From the NCBI GenBank assembly GCA_015680685.1, contig MNCI01029099.1:71488-135487 (forward strand): 64,000 bases of DNA, given 5' to 3'. The notes under the pieces were generated by a model. That model saw only the letters and a program-made list of their open reading frames with translations. It did not search any database and was not told the DNA's origin. A program made the translations under genes and the position numbers. Source of the DNA: Gnetum montanum (lineage: Eukaryota; Streptophyta; Gnetopsida; Gnetales; Gnetaceae). The number at the start of each line of letters is the position of its first letter. The stretch's first letter is position 1. This document shows, piece after piece, positions 20,850-32,640 of this stretch.

Positions 20850-22090
20850 GTGGAAATGAGGAGATGTGAAAAATGGAATGTGGTTGATCGTGTGATGGCA
20901 AGGTGGTGGCACTGGTTACGTGGAGTTCATAGAAAGGTTTTAGTTATTGGCGGTTGAATAACTATGTTCTGGTGGGGTCCTCAGGTCTATGGATAAGCAA
21001 GGCCCCAGATGGAAAGGTTTTGGAGACAATATAAGGTCCCTCCCATAGTGTTTGAAACTTTGTCAGTTGGGATACATGTGAGGGATTTCAATACAACACC
21101 TTATCTCCACATCTAAATGCGATCTTCCAAATCCTAAGATCATGTCGTGTCTTGTTATAGACCTTATGGATTTCATTTGAAAATAGGGACACTAATCAGT
21201 TCTCATCTAGCACACTTAGATTGATTAGTCATTCACATTGTGCTAGCAGTAGGTCAAGGCTGAGGTCATTGGATGTGGATAGTGTTCGGAGTTCTGCTCG
21301 GATTGGAAGTGTTGGCAACTTTTCGTACACTAACTCATAGGGAGAGTACCCTATAGGAAGTTTCCAAGTGGAGCGATAGGCCCATAGGGCATCGTTGAGC
21401 TTGGTACTCCAATCCCTCCTGTATTTGCTAATGGTTCAGGTAAGGATCTTGGTGATCTCCCTATTGGTGACTTCGGCTTGCCCGTTGGCTTGGGGGTAAT
21501 AGGGTGTTGTAAATTTATGTGTTACCCCTAAGAGGTGCATGAGTTTCCAAAAAGTGACACCTGTGAAGTGCATCCCATTATTAGAAATGAGTGCACGTGG
21601 CACTCCAAACTTGGTAACGATTTGTTGCTGAACAAATCTTGCAGTGGTGTTGCAAGAATAGTCGACAACGGATGCTTCTTCTGCCCACTCTGTATAGTAG
21701 TCCATAGGTATGATGATTTATGCCTTTCCATTTGACAAGGGGGTGATGGGGTCCATGAAGTCGATACCCTAGATGTCGAAGGGCTCTAGTGGCTGGATCC
21801 ATTGTTGAGGTCCCTCCAACCATGCCATCATTCCACCATCCTATTGGCATTGTTTGTAGGAGCGGGTGAACCATTGTGTGTCCCTGAAAAGTGTAGGCTA
21901 GTAATACCCTGCAAGTCAGATTTTAATGGTTGTTCAGCATCCAACATAGTGGCCCCCACAAGGGCTCTCATGAGCATCTTGGAGGATGCGCAGTGTATCA
22001 TCATTAGGGACACACCATCGAACCAGGCCATCTACGCACACCTTGTAAAGGTGGTTGTTGATTTCAATGAAATGTTTAGCCCTATGGAGA
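20850..22090 (-). pseudogene. Ty3 integrase of E2, catalytically dead
   Basis: Integrase inserts the cDNA into the nucleus. The zinc-binding HHCC region is partly readable near 21990-21850. The core has WGIDFM (first Asp) near 21770 and NGQAEVTNREI (Glu) near 21470. The second Asp, expected in SDNG, is Asn (ISNNGMHF): the codon at 21580-21582 is AAT, one G-to-A change from GAT. A C-terminal stretch with [12 protein letters not shown] follows near 21340. Stops are scattered, mainly TAG. RT precedes it, the Ty3 order. Confidence 0.85.
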
Positions 22091-22680
22091 AACTACTATT
22101 TCTGCCGATGGTTCCACTCCTTATGCAGCTCCTGGGTTGTGAGGTAGGTGAGGATGCAATTGAACCAAGGGGATTCCTTGGGTACTTTAGGATCAACTGC
22201 GCCTGTGAAGAGTAGTTCGTTTGGAAACTGGTCAGATAAGGTCTCCTCCTCTTCTACATCATCCCATCGCAACCGAGATAAGTGGTTAGCAACCACATTC
22301 TTGCTTCCCTTCCAATCTACCATGGTAAGATCAAACTCTTGAAGAATCACTAGCCACTAGATTATGTGAGGGCTCACCGTTGGTTTGTTCATTAGGAACT
22401 AGATAGCATTGTGGTCCATGTGCACAAACACCTCGTATCTAAGTACATAGTGCTGGAATTTGTCCAAGGTGAACACCACCGCCATCAACTCCTTCTTGGT
22501 GGTGTTGTAGTTTAGCTAAGCACCCACAATGCTATGGCTTTCACAGTGGATATAATATGGACATTTTTGATCGTCACACTATGTAAGCATGGATCCCAAG
22601 GCATAGTTGGAGGCATCCGTCATAATGTCAAAGGGTCTGGACCAATTAGGTGCCCGTAGAGCTAGAGCTTCTATGAGTTT
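22091..22680 (-). pseudogene. RNase H of E2, broken
   Basis: It follows RT without a gap. Readable pieces are DASNYALGSML (near 22620), the TTKKELMAVVFTLDKFQHY motif (near 22500), and DWKGSKNVVANHLSRL (near 22320-22270), the usual end of the domain before integrase. It degrades the RNA strand during reverse transcription. Several TAG codons replace Gln. Confidence 0.8.
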
Positions 22681-23890
22681 CTATTTTAGCGCTTGGAATG
22701 CAGACTTGCATTCCTTGGTCGAGATGAATAGAGCGTCCTTCTTTGTAAGTTCTACCAACAGCCTGACGATCTTTGAGAAGTGCTCAATGAAATGCCGGTA
22801 GTAACCAGTGTGTCCAAGGAATGACTGAACATCTTTGATGGTACTTGGTTGATGGGTGATTCCTTGGATGACCCTGATCTTTTCAGGGTCTACGCTGATC
22901 CCTATTTGTGAGATGTGATGCCCTAGCACAATGCCCTCTTGGACCATTAAATGGATCTTTTTCCAATTGAGCCATAGATTGATGTCCACACACCTCTTTA
23001 GAACCTGCTCTAGATGGTCCAAGGCTTGCTCGAACATGGCCCCATAGGTGGAGAATTCATCCATGAAGACTTCTACACCATTGCCGATTTGTTGCTGGAA
23101 GATGCTTAGGACAAGGCATTGGAATGTCGCAGGTACATTGCACAGGCCAAAGGGCATCTTCTTATATGAAAAATTACCCCATGGACTTGTGATCATTATT
23201 TTGGCCTGGTCCTCTAGTGCTATTTGGATTTGGTTATAACCACTATAACCATCCAAAAAACTGTAGTAACGGTGTCCTACGATTGTGTCCAACAATTGGT
23301 CCACAAATGGGAGTGGGAAGTGATCCTTGAAGGTCACCATATTGAGCAACTGGAAATCAATATAGACCCTACACTTGCCACCTTTCTTGGGCACAATAAA
23401 GAGTGGGCTAACCCATTCGCTATTGGCAACAGAATAGATGAATCCCGCCTTGAGTAATTGTTCGATTTCATCTTTTACAATATGCTTTAGTTTGGGATTC
23501 AACCATCTTTGTGGCTATCCTCATGGCTTCATGGAAGGATCAATATAGATTCGATGTTGGCAGACCTTGGGATCAACTCCAGTCAACTCAGGATATGACC
23601 ATGCAAATGAAGCAACCCATTTGTTTATCATCTCCAGCAATATCTTTTTTTGTTTAGGCGGAAGGGAAGCATTGATAATTACTAGCTTGCCATTTTGCAA
23701 GAATGCATATTCCAAGTGAGCTGATAAAGAATTTAGCTCTAAGGGCTCTTGTTTGAAGCTCTCAAGAATTTGTAGCATTCCCCAGTCATCTTGGTCATCA
23801 ATAGTGGAGACCTGTTGATGAACCACTTCCATCTCATCTGTGCTTTCAACATAGGCTTGCACTAGCCCCTCAGATGGTTCCATGCACAAT
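22681..23890 (-). pseudogene. reverse transcriptase of E2, nearly open but inactive
   Basis: Linker and RT. An open stretch 23889-23521 ends in FAWSYPELTGVDP, the conserved entry to Ty3 RT, and a 273-codon stretch 23502-22681 covers fingers and palm. Visible motifs: SPLFIVPKKGGKCRVYIDF, FPLPFVDQLLD, YSFLDGYSGYNQI (catalytic Asp), MPFGLCNVPATFQ and GHTGYYRHFI. The catalytic pair, normally FMDD, reads FMDE: the codon at 23056-23058 is GAA, so the second Asp is lost. A single stop at 23520 separates the two open pieces. Confidence 0.9.
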
Positions 23891-24154
23891 GTGTTGCTAG
23901 TAGGATTAGCTGTCAGCCACTAGGTATCCTCTTGGTTAGTGCCTACTACATACAGGCACTATTGAATAGGTGATTCCTTGGTACACCGACTGCATGCTTG
24001 AATGGATATTCACTTAGCGGACCATAACTGCTACACACAGTTGCACCCTGAGTCACTATACATGATGCATGGAACACGCTTCTTCTCAATTTTCCTGAAA
24101 AGATTTTCCTTTGAAATTTCAAGGGATAGATCTCGGAGTCCTAGTCGTGCATCC

Positions 24155-24640
24155 ACCATGCTTAGCTAGGCTCTTCCCATGATGATTGGAAAGTTCCCCT
24201 TACAGTTCTCTACACGGATGACCAGGTAATCAGCAAGATAGGACCACCCACAAACGTTGGTCACAATGTCCTCCACCAAACCCAAGGGAACGGTGATGGA
24301 CTTATCTGCTAACTCGAGCCATTGCTCTTCTTTAGTGGCGGTAGGTTCTAGTTCTTGTACATATCTTGAGAGACCAAATTGACCCCTAACCTCGAGTCCA
24401 AAAGAGCTTTGCATGACTCGTTCCTTTCCACCTGAAGATAGATGAGGGGGCTTCCCAGATCTGTCAATTTCCAGGGAAGATGACCTGCTTTGATACAATC
24501 AGTCATGACATGTGTGAGCATGAATGTTTGGATGTTGGAGTGCGACAGGATGGAGGGTTTCTCGAGCGGTATGATGGTGGAGGCGTTGGTAGGTTTGGAG
24601 GCACTGGACATAGGCATAGGTGGGGTGTGATTTTTTCAGG
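24155..24640 (-). pseudogene. aspartic protease of E2, broken
   Basis: Retropepsin matures Gag-Pol. The catalytic loop reads LLDSRLGVNLVSQD near 24400, where LDSGA-VNL is expected, so the Gly after the catalytic Ser is Arg. A frame change follows near 24350, then VPLGLVEDIV and the FPIIMGRA end of the domain at about 24180-24166. It sits between the gag tail and the RT linker. 24154-23891 has no recognised domain. Confidence 0.7.
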
Positions 24641-24699
24641 GCTTGGATTCTGATCCACTTGGCTAAGGTGTCGATTGTAAGTTAACAGCTCTCGTAGCA

Positions 24700-26965
24700 T
24701 TGCATTGCTATGGCTATGGCGGTATTTCTCCCTGCATTGATGGAGCAGGTGGAAACTAAGTGGGATGTTGTGTAGGAGTGGTAGGAGAAGGTGATGGAGG
24801 GTAGAAGAGATGTGGGTTTACCCCCTTGGGTGATGGAGATGGATGTCAAAAATATTCAGGGGGTGGTAATAACTAGGAAAGGCCGCATGACTGGAAGAGT
24901 CTCTTGGAGAGACCGGTTGCTAAACATAGTACCCATAAGGATCTAGTTGTTTGTAAGGGTACTACTGCCTTGGATGTGGCATCCACCATGCTTGTGGTTG
25001 CTACCACTATTGGAAGTATTCATACGGTTGTGAAGGTGTTCCACTTGGATAATATCCTTGCTGCTGCTGGTGGAACTGCATGGAATTGCCTTGTGGATAA
25101 GGCAACCTTCGGGGTGTCTTCCATTGTGCCAAATGAGGGTTCAAGGCATACACCCTAGACTCTTGAAGATGTGACACCACAAGAAAACATCCCTTAGGAT
25201 GTTCATATTGGCATATGCCACATTCATCATCCTCCTCGGTGTTAGAGTCTGCAACCTGCTCTGCTACAGTAACTTTTCCCGTACCCTTATGTTGGGCACA
25301 TTCAACTCCCTTCTTCCTATGCTGATCACGATTGTTACCTTGTTCTTTGGACTCTTCTACAATTTTCAGTACACTTTGAAATTTCTTGTACGAAGAGTCC
25401 CACATCTTGTCCACCTTATTCGATATTTTAGATGCAAACTTTTATAACGGCAAAGTCTTTCAATTCACCGTTGCTTCCAGTGGTGATTCATCCTCCTCAT
25501 TACAAAATAGGACCTCCCTTTTCCTAAGGGAAGGATCCTGATTGAATTCTTTTGCACTCTTCTTTTTCCAAAGTTCTCCTTCCTCCTTGGCCAGCTGCTC
25601 AATAAGGCGCTACAACTGATGGACCCTTAGCTCTGATAGTTGTCCCTTGGCGTACACACCAAGGGCCTTTCGCATTTCAAAATGGAGCCCATCAATGATG
25701 TGGTGAAGCTGTGCCCACTGAGAGTAACCATGACCAAGGCAACGATGCAACAATGAATAATACCTGCTCATGGAGGCATTTAAGGGTTCATGATTCCCTT
25801 GTTTCCAATCGTGGATCTACCGTCTCAGATTCGCCACTCTAGAGTACATTTGATATTTGTCATTGAAAATTTCAAGCATTGTACTCCATCTTCTGGTTGA
25901 TTCTGGCTCCAAGAATTGATACCAAATTTCAGCTTCTTTTATGAGTGTGTGAGGGAATAGCTTCAACCGTTGCCAATCATTGTCAATGTTTTGCAAGGTA
26001 CAGGTGTCATGGAATTCCTATAGGTGGGTCTGTGGATCATAGTTGTATCCCCCTTCAAATCTGGGAATGTTGTTCATATCAACGTGCTTGATCTGACTAT
26101 CCTTTATGTGCGTAATGGGAATGCGAACTACCTCTATGATCTGAAGCATGCTCCGAGTAGCTAACAACAGCTTGTTCCAATCATAGTCCTGTTTGGGACC
26201 ATGATGTCTGTGACGATTTTAGCTACCCCTCCTTTCATGTCGATGAACGCTGCACAATTGGTCATGTGCTTCCTCATGTTGCCCCTTTCTAAGATATTTA
26301 CCACCGTCCTTTCACTCTAGCCTTCCCCTATTACGCTCAAAGCTTGAGCTGGATGAAGGCATAGGAGTGGGAGAGGACGGAGAAGAAGGAGAGGCATCGC
26401 CACCGCTCTGGTGTCGATCTCCCCATATACCCTGATAGCAGCCTCGATCATCCATCCCCTCCTTGCTACATGATCCTCCATCCCCATGAGGATCATAGTC
26501 ACTTAGAGGTTTGTTTTGAATGATTGAATAGAGGATCTGCGGCCCCAGGGGAAGTTTGGTCGAATGGGTATCATGAAAGATGGGATCCCCATTGTCTTGC
26601 AGCCCTTGCAAGAATAAGGGGTTTTTAAATTGTTTCCCCTTCTACTGTTCATACCTCTCTGCCTGCTACTGGTCTCTTGTCCGTTGAGCCTCCATGGGAT
26701 GATAGTCTCGGTATTTATGATCCTCCATGACATACTCCACCACCTGGTCCTGGATGCCCAATCTGCCTAGATTGTGATATAGCATTGCAGGAGCTGATCG
26801 GTCGGGTGGTAGCATGATGCTATCATCCATGTCTCGCTATCGCAGATGCTCATCCTAATGTAGGATGAATGTGAAATCAGGGACATATTCATCGAGATGT
26901 TTGTACATCACCAGACATTCTTGTCGCATCGGTGGTTCGAATACCTCTCTCCTGTGAGAAGACAT
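24700..26965 (-). pseudogene. Ty3 gag of E2, broken
   Basis: The ATG at 26965 (MSSHRRE) lies about 150 bases past the primer site, as in E1. In order: an acidic/aromatic N-terminal part with YVMEDHKYRDYHP; a Ser/Pro-rich linker near 26350; the gag core with IKHVDMNNIPRFEGG near 26080 and WSTMLEIFNDKYQ near 25880; a basic region VDKMWDSSYKKFQSVLKIVEE near 25410-25345; and CGICQYEHPKGC (CX2CX3HX3C) near 25240-25205. A Gln/Pro-rich tail follows. Most stops are TAG at Gln positions. Lengths and order match E1. Confidence 0.8.
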
Positions 26966-27113
26966 GTTGGACGTTAGATGGTCCATGTAATCGGTGCACC
27001 TTACTATTTACTTAAATTTGCCTAGCGTGCGTAAATATTTCTATCCTGTGTCTATTCCAACAACTTTAATGATAACTTCACTAAGGTTAGATGATGCATG
27101 TAAGACTAACAAT

Positions 27114-27131
27114 CCCCGACAATGGTGCCAA
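27114..27131 (-). promoter_or_regulatory. E2 primer-binding site, tRNA-Asp type
   Basis: On the minus strand TTGGCACCATTGTCGGGG directly follows the 5' LTR. The core is identical to the E1 site. Confidence 0.85.
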
Positions 27132-28031
27132 TGATGAGCGGATAGGTACCCCTACGCCCAACCATACGAATCATGAGCGTTCACGTGCAATTCGGTCAAA
27201 ATTCACAGACTGTAAGCACTTAACATACACCAGACTCTAACAAGTGAAACCTTGGGTTAGAATGGTTGTTGTCATCCTAATCTCACTTGTGAGGTTCTAT
27301 TTACGATGGTTAAGTAGGACTAAGGCTAATGATTTTTATATCTTTTTAATTATCTTTTGGCAGCTAATTAAGGTATGAAAAGTAAGGAATAAACTATTAT
27401 CTAATATATAATTATCCTAGCTTATACTCTAACTATTCCTAGCATATGTATCTAATCCCATATTTTGAGCACATTCTGAGCATATCTTAACACTCCTCGG
27501 TTACCAGATGTTAAGCGTCATTGTGTTTACCAAGTGTTTGAGTTACGTTCGAGATGGTTGTACTTATGGCCTTTAAGAACTACGAATGAACAATAGCGAT
27601 GAAAATTATAATAACAAATTCTTTAGTAATTAACATGTAACTAATAAAGCATAAACATATTAAACTATTGAATGCATAAAATAGCTAAGTCCAAATGCTA
27701 CAAGGAATGCTTGAATAGTTTGTCTTTATTGCTGTCATGCCAATGGGCTTAGATACATCAACGCTCGAATAAAGAGCTGATCACTTTTCTTACACCTGTT
27801 GTGGGCACTTGGAAAATATTCTATCTCCTGTAGGAACAAATTGCAAGAGCTTCGCTACCACTAACTGAAAGGTGCCTAAATGAGGTGGAAGGCCCTCTTA
27901 TTTATAGGTTGGGATAGGTGACTACGTAAATGGGGCCACTTCGATGCAGGGAGGCTATGTTGACGAGTCCGTGTCGACGCGGCTGCGTATACACGGCTCT
28001 GTCGACGTGTTGACTTAATGACACTTCATTA
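27132..28031 (-). mobile_element. E2 5' LTR
   Basis: 900 bases, pairing with 14846-15745. Sense TATA box at 27899-27906. The outer end is catta, with the duplication GTAGT at 28032-28036. Confidence 0.9.
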
Positions 28032-28036
28032 GTAGT

Positions 28037-28502
28037 AGAATGTTTGGAGTTTGAGAATGCGATTGAGTTTAGTTATTGAGACCTTGGGTGGTTTTTTTCT
28101 CTCTCCTTTTGTTTATCCTAAAAAAGGAGGAGACATTTTTTTGGTTCTCACATATGTGATTTTTGGATTTTGCACATTTGTAACTAATTAAATGTGATAG
28201 TTTTACTATGATGTGATTATGGATAGTTTGGTATGTAATAGTTTGTAGATGAGTTATAGATAGATGATATTTTTTCCTTATTATCTCTGTGTGGTATACC
28301 TTTGCTCTTTGCATCACTTCCTGTACTATCAAACCTCCACACTTATCGTAATCCATGGATGACATAGGAATTTATGTATCGTAATGATTTCATTGTTCTT
28401 ATTTTTTATGCACTTTATTTATATTCTTTATACTTTTTGGTTATGTCCAAAAGGGGAAGAAGTAGAGCTTATGTTTTATTATGTATTGGGACAAGACTAA
28501 TC
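28037..28502 (+). other. C1 accessory-frame end and 3' tail
   Basis: Resumes the C1 accessory frame after E2. The end gagtttagttattga (TGA at 28077-28079) matches gaggttagtgattag at the end of the C2 frame. The tail contains gtccaaaaggggaag (28445-28459), matching gtccaaaaaggggaaa in C2 near 51580. E3 inserted at 28503. Confidence 0.65.
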
Positions 28503-28787
28503 TGAAACACCACCAATTTTAAGCTTCAGCATTGCAACTACAAATTTATCTAAGTGTTGGATTATGCTCTAGAGAATATCTAGTGTAGCATTGTAGAGAA
28601 GCCTCCAATAGCCTCCAAAAGCCTCTAGAGCTCAGCATCAATCTTCACCTTGGCTCCAAGACTCCTTCCACTATTGGCATTCCCTGACAGTTGGCATTCC
28701 TAGCATGGCCCTTGCACAGACTCAAGGTTATGTTGTACACTTAATAACCTCTCAGTGTTCTAGCCACTAACATTTTCAGTTTTGATA
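28503..28787 (+). mobile_element. E3 5' LTR, internally deleted
   Basis: 285 bases. The first about 200 match 34703 onward and the last about 40 (ttctagcca...ttttgata) match the end of the 3' LTR. Some 600 bases in between, including the promoter region, are missing. Confidence 0.8.
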
Positions 28788-28792
28788 ATTTT

Positions 28793-28811
28793 TGGAGCTA
28801 GAAGGAGGGCC
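28793..28811 (+). promoter_or_regulatory. E3 primer-binding site
   Basis: tggagctagaaggagggcc follows the 5' LTR after a five-base attt-type spacer. E4 has tggtgctagaaggaaggc at 37696. The tRNA was not identified. Confidence 0.65.
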
Positions 28812-29280
28812 TCACCATTTTCTTTTGCATTTTCTGATTATTGTCCTGCGTGCTTTCTCCACCATCGATTGATGTAGATTGGTCCTAGTCGTTGGTTCCC
28901 CTAGAACCTTGCAGGATGAAAGTCCAAACATATCCATTGCATTCAAAACTCTAGATTATTTGGAGAGTGTAGCAAGCTCTCAGAGCATAGCAAGCTCCAA
29001 CATAGTGGGCATAGCACCAAACATAGTAATATTCAGTAACTTTCACAGTTAGCAATTTTTTCTGCATTTTCATACTTAGCATTTTTTCTGCATTTTCATA
29101 CTTTGCCAAATTTTTTCAGTTTCATAGTTAACCAATTTTCTATAATTCTACACTTAGTTAATTTTTTGTAGTTTTCATACTTAGCCAATTTTCTACAGTT
29201 TTACACTTAGTCAAATTTTTGCAGTTTCCATACTTAGCTATTTTTTGCAAAGAAGAACTTTCACAACCTGATCTGTAAAC

Positions 29281-31590
29281 ATGAATCTAGATCAACCTTC
29301 CACATTAGTGTCTAATACATTTGACATCATGATCCAACCAAAGCATGTCATGCTAAGCCACAAAAAATACAATTTTTTTTGTGCCAAAATCCAAGTAGGA
29401 TTACTAGTGGATCACCTTGACTTAGAGGCAAAACAAGATTACGAATGAGTCCACTAGGACGGATGGGAGTACAACCCCTCCTTGTTTGACATAATCCTAC
29501 TCACAGAGTCTTACCACCAACTATTGTCCCTACTCATCTATGCAAATGAGCATGATGTAGGGACAACCTATGAGGAATCCTCACAAGTGGAAGAAGATGA
29601 GTTCGAGGCCCACTCTGAATGTGAAAGCCCCGTTTGCACTATCTTCCACCAACTGCTCCCTAGTACGAACCCTCCCTGGTTCGGTACACCCATCCTCTTC
29701 GAGATGGTGATCATGCCAATTCATCCTTTCTTGCAAGCTACCATTGCATTTGCCTAATCCTATGCTCATGCAGGGGTCACCTCCTAGCCCCAAATGATTC
29801 AGGCATCCCACATCCCACTTGTCTCATCGGTGCCCATGGCATCCATCCAACCCACTCATGTGCAGCCCACCTTGATCATCACACCCATCCCTTAGCCAAC
29901 ACATCAACTAAACCCATCTTCTACAACATTAAACTAGGAATGACCATATGCTATTACATTAAATTAGCAATGATCATCCACTATGATGTTAAATTGGCAA
30001 ACTCTGCAACTAACAATTCAACCCTATGCCATACAACCAATGCAAGCCCAGCTAATGTGACCAGCTGACATATCCCCAAGCTTGGATTAGGAATTCTAGC
30101 TAATCCAATGTTTGATAGAGGAGATAAACCAATTGAAAGCTACCTCCTCTGAAACCATCAAGGTGGTGGAATTCTACTAGGATGACCCCATAAGTTCTAT
30201 GGTCCCACACTTGACTCTCCCAACTGGGGTCTAGTTACCTCAACTTACCAAATACAATGATGAAGGAGACCCCAACACACACTTGATTACATTTCGATCT
30301 GAGTGCTTTCTCCTTCAAGCATGGCCACATGCCATAAAGCATGTGTTCACCATGTGACTCACTAGTAAGGCCTTAGACTGGTATCACATGCTACTTAAGG
30401 CCTCAATCTCTTCTTTGGAGGATCTCATAAGCTAGTTTATGACATGCTTCAGGTACAACCTAACACCTAAAGTAACCCTTGACCAACTCATGTAGCTCAA
30501 GCAGGGGCCCCTAGAGCCCATGCCAAAATTCCTCCAATGTTGGAATTTCGCATTGAGCGAAATGCATGAACCAGTAGTAGAGATGCACCTACTAGTCATC
30601 TTCAAGGATGTAGCAAATGAATTCATCAAGTTCAAACTATATTACTTGGCCTCAAAGTCCGTTAGCCAAGCCTTTTCCCAAATGAAGGGCATAGAAGAGG
30701 AAACATATGCTTGTAATGACCTAGCCTACATGGCCTACAGAAACCAACATGTACGCAAGTAAAAAACAATAGTGAAAATAGTGGTTGTAAGCACAAAAGT
30801 CACGAACTAGGGCCCAACGGCTAAGCAAACCAAGGGCCTAGCTTGCATAGTTTCCAACTCACGTACATTAGTAGGGGCCATCCCAAGGTTGAAATTTGAG
30901 TGCAAGGATCACTTAAAGTATACATCGCTACTGATGGAACCCTCTAAATTATTAGAGAAACTCTTGAAAGCTGGGCAAATCTAATACAAACACGTATCGG
31001 AGATTGCCAATCAAAAACATGACAGGTACTGTGGACTACTAAGGATCCCACATTAATAGTACCAAATGAGCCCCCAATACCACAACACTTTAAGTTGGAT
31101 CAATATTTTCATTACCATTAGTTATCTAGTAATAGTATAGACAACTGTTGTGCTTTGTAGGATGACCTGTAAAGAATGACAGAATGAGGCCAATTGGTGC
31201 TCGATGTAGTAAGCTGACCCAACATAGATGACGCCCCCGATGTCATAAACTCCATCAACATAGGTGGCAAGTCTAAACATGTGTAAAAAAATTTTGTCAT
31301 CCACATGCCTCCCAACAAGGTAAAGATCCCCTTAGCCCCCACAAGCAAGAGGCCCCAATTTGTTATCAAAGTGCCACCTCAAGCATCCACAACACCCTCT
31401 GTGGTCAAGGTTCCACAACAATTTTCTGCTAAGATTTTAAACTGGCAACCAAACCAATCATCTGCTAAGACATTAAACTGGCATGACACATCATCAAAAA
31501 CCACTAAGCAACCTTTCATCATCAAGGTGCCACAAAAAGTTGGCCCTGTAAAAACTCCTAAACCACCATTTTTCATGAGGGTGCCATAAC
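29281..31590 (+). pseudogene. Ty3 gag of E3, broken
   Basis: The ATG at 29281 opens MNLDQPSTLVSNTF, and the frame continues through the open stretch 29482-29757 despite TGA and TAG. The Retrotrans_gag-type core runs from about 30240: DEGDPNTHLITF, then KALDWYHMLLKASISSLEDL (near 30375) and VTLDQLM (near 30475). The clean stretch 30520-30762 contains FLQCWNFALSEMHEPVVE. A frame shift follows before 31305. The last part is a Lys/Pro-rich tail repeating K-VP phrases (31305-31589). The inverted gag inside E4 (38.4-39.9 kb) encodes the same protein. Confidence 0.75.
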
Positions 31591-31989
31591 GCGATGGTCC
31601 CTCAGCTACTTGAAGCTCAACAATGGGCAACATCTTCGCTCCTCCTTCAAGGGCTGACTCCACTAGTGACTTGGGTAGGCCTACCAAATGGCAACACAAG
31701 AGGAAAAATGAGTACCTCACAACCCCCATGGTTGAAGAAAAGGTCATAACTAGTAAGTAACAATCAAATAGGAAGGTTCCTATCCCAAAGCATGCCAAGC
31801 AACCTAAGCCCAAGTCCCCTCCGTGGGAGATTTTTCTTTGAAGCTGCATGGAGGAAGTCAAGCCAAGAAAATAGCTAACAATAAGGACTTTGTAGCTACA
31901 CTAACCTAGGTGAAACAAATTCTGAAGAAACAGAACACAACATTGAGCTTGTACAACCAAGTCATGACCTCATCTACTCATGGCTAAGT

Positions 31990-32640
31990 GTTGGCCTAGA
32001 TGTTTGCCTCCATTCCTATTATGGAGGACATCCTTTCAGATGAGGCATCCATCCATGCAAAGATGTTGCACCCTACACCATAGAAATTAGGTTCAACATC
32101 CCTAGTGTTTTGTGATGATGCAGTTAAGATGAACCCCACATGAGGAGAAGTCACTGCAGCTCCATTGTCCATTAGTATACGTGTTGGGTAGTGCACCATC
32201 TGTAAAGTGCATGTCAATGATGGTGCAATAACAAATGTAGTCCTGTACTTCGTCATTGACAAGTTAGGCATGGTAGAAACAATCATGCTAGCCAAAACTG
32301 CGTGTCTAAAATCCTTCAATGGATAATCCATCATCATCAAGGGTACAATCAACTTAGCTTTCATGGTAGAAGAGTAATTCTACACCAGTGTAGATTTCAC
32401 TATCATAGAGGAGATTCCAGGCTTCAACCTGATTCTGGGTAGGCCTTGGCTAGCCTAACTATGAGCCATCTCCTCTCCCATCCATCAAGAAGTTCACCTT
32501 CCATATGAAGGTGGCCAAGTTATCATCCATGGTGATAACACCTCTTCTCTGGCTATCCACAACATAGACATGGCACAAGTGTTGGAGGTGGAGTTTCATG
32601 GTGGTGCACCTATAGCAACCAATGCAATACCTAAGGCTAA
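31990..32640 (+). pseudogene. aspartic protease of E3, broken
   Basis: A retropepsin-like domain at the C-terminal side of gag. VNDGAITNVV near 32212-32242 fits the catalytic D-G-A loop. Hydrophobic stretches and the C-terminal FNLILGRPWLA (near 32425-32455) complete the fold signature. Stops interrupt it, mainly TAG. After about 32640 coding stops; no RT follows, which distinguishes E3 from E4. Confidence 0.65.

Larger units (their letters stand above)
14846..28031 (-). mobile_element. E2: 13.2-kb Ty3/gypsy element with pol and an accessory gene
   Basis: Both LTRs are 900 bases and the target duplication GTAGT flanks it (14841-14845 and 28032-28036). Minus-strand order: LTR, tRNA-Asp-type primer site, gag, protease, RT, RNase H, integrase, 1.5 kb of non-coding sequence, internal promoter-like cluster, leader intron, accessory frame, polypurine tract, LTR. 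The primer type and large 3' region fit the Athila/Tat branch. No chromodomain is seen. Coding parts are broken and catalytic residues are lost in RT and integrase, so this copy cannot move by itself. Confidence 0.9.

Noticed and set aside
20382-20912. 176-codon open frame in the E2 sense direction, very rich in Phe and Leu, tempting as an envelope-like membrane protein
   Set aside because: The hydrophobic run comes from repeated A-rich plus-strand sequence (aaaagtgtaaaac). The homologous E1 stretch (about 8830-8950) keeps the low complexity but no frame.
31379-31861. 160-codon minus-strand frame
   Set aside because: Antisense to the E3 gag tail, whose plus-strand reading has repeated Lys/Pro phrases in the expected place.
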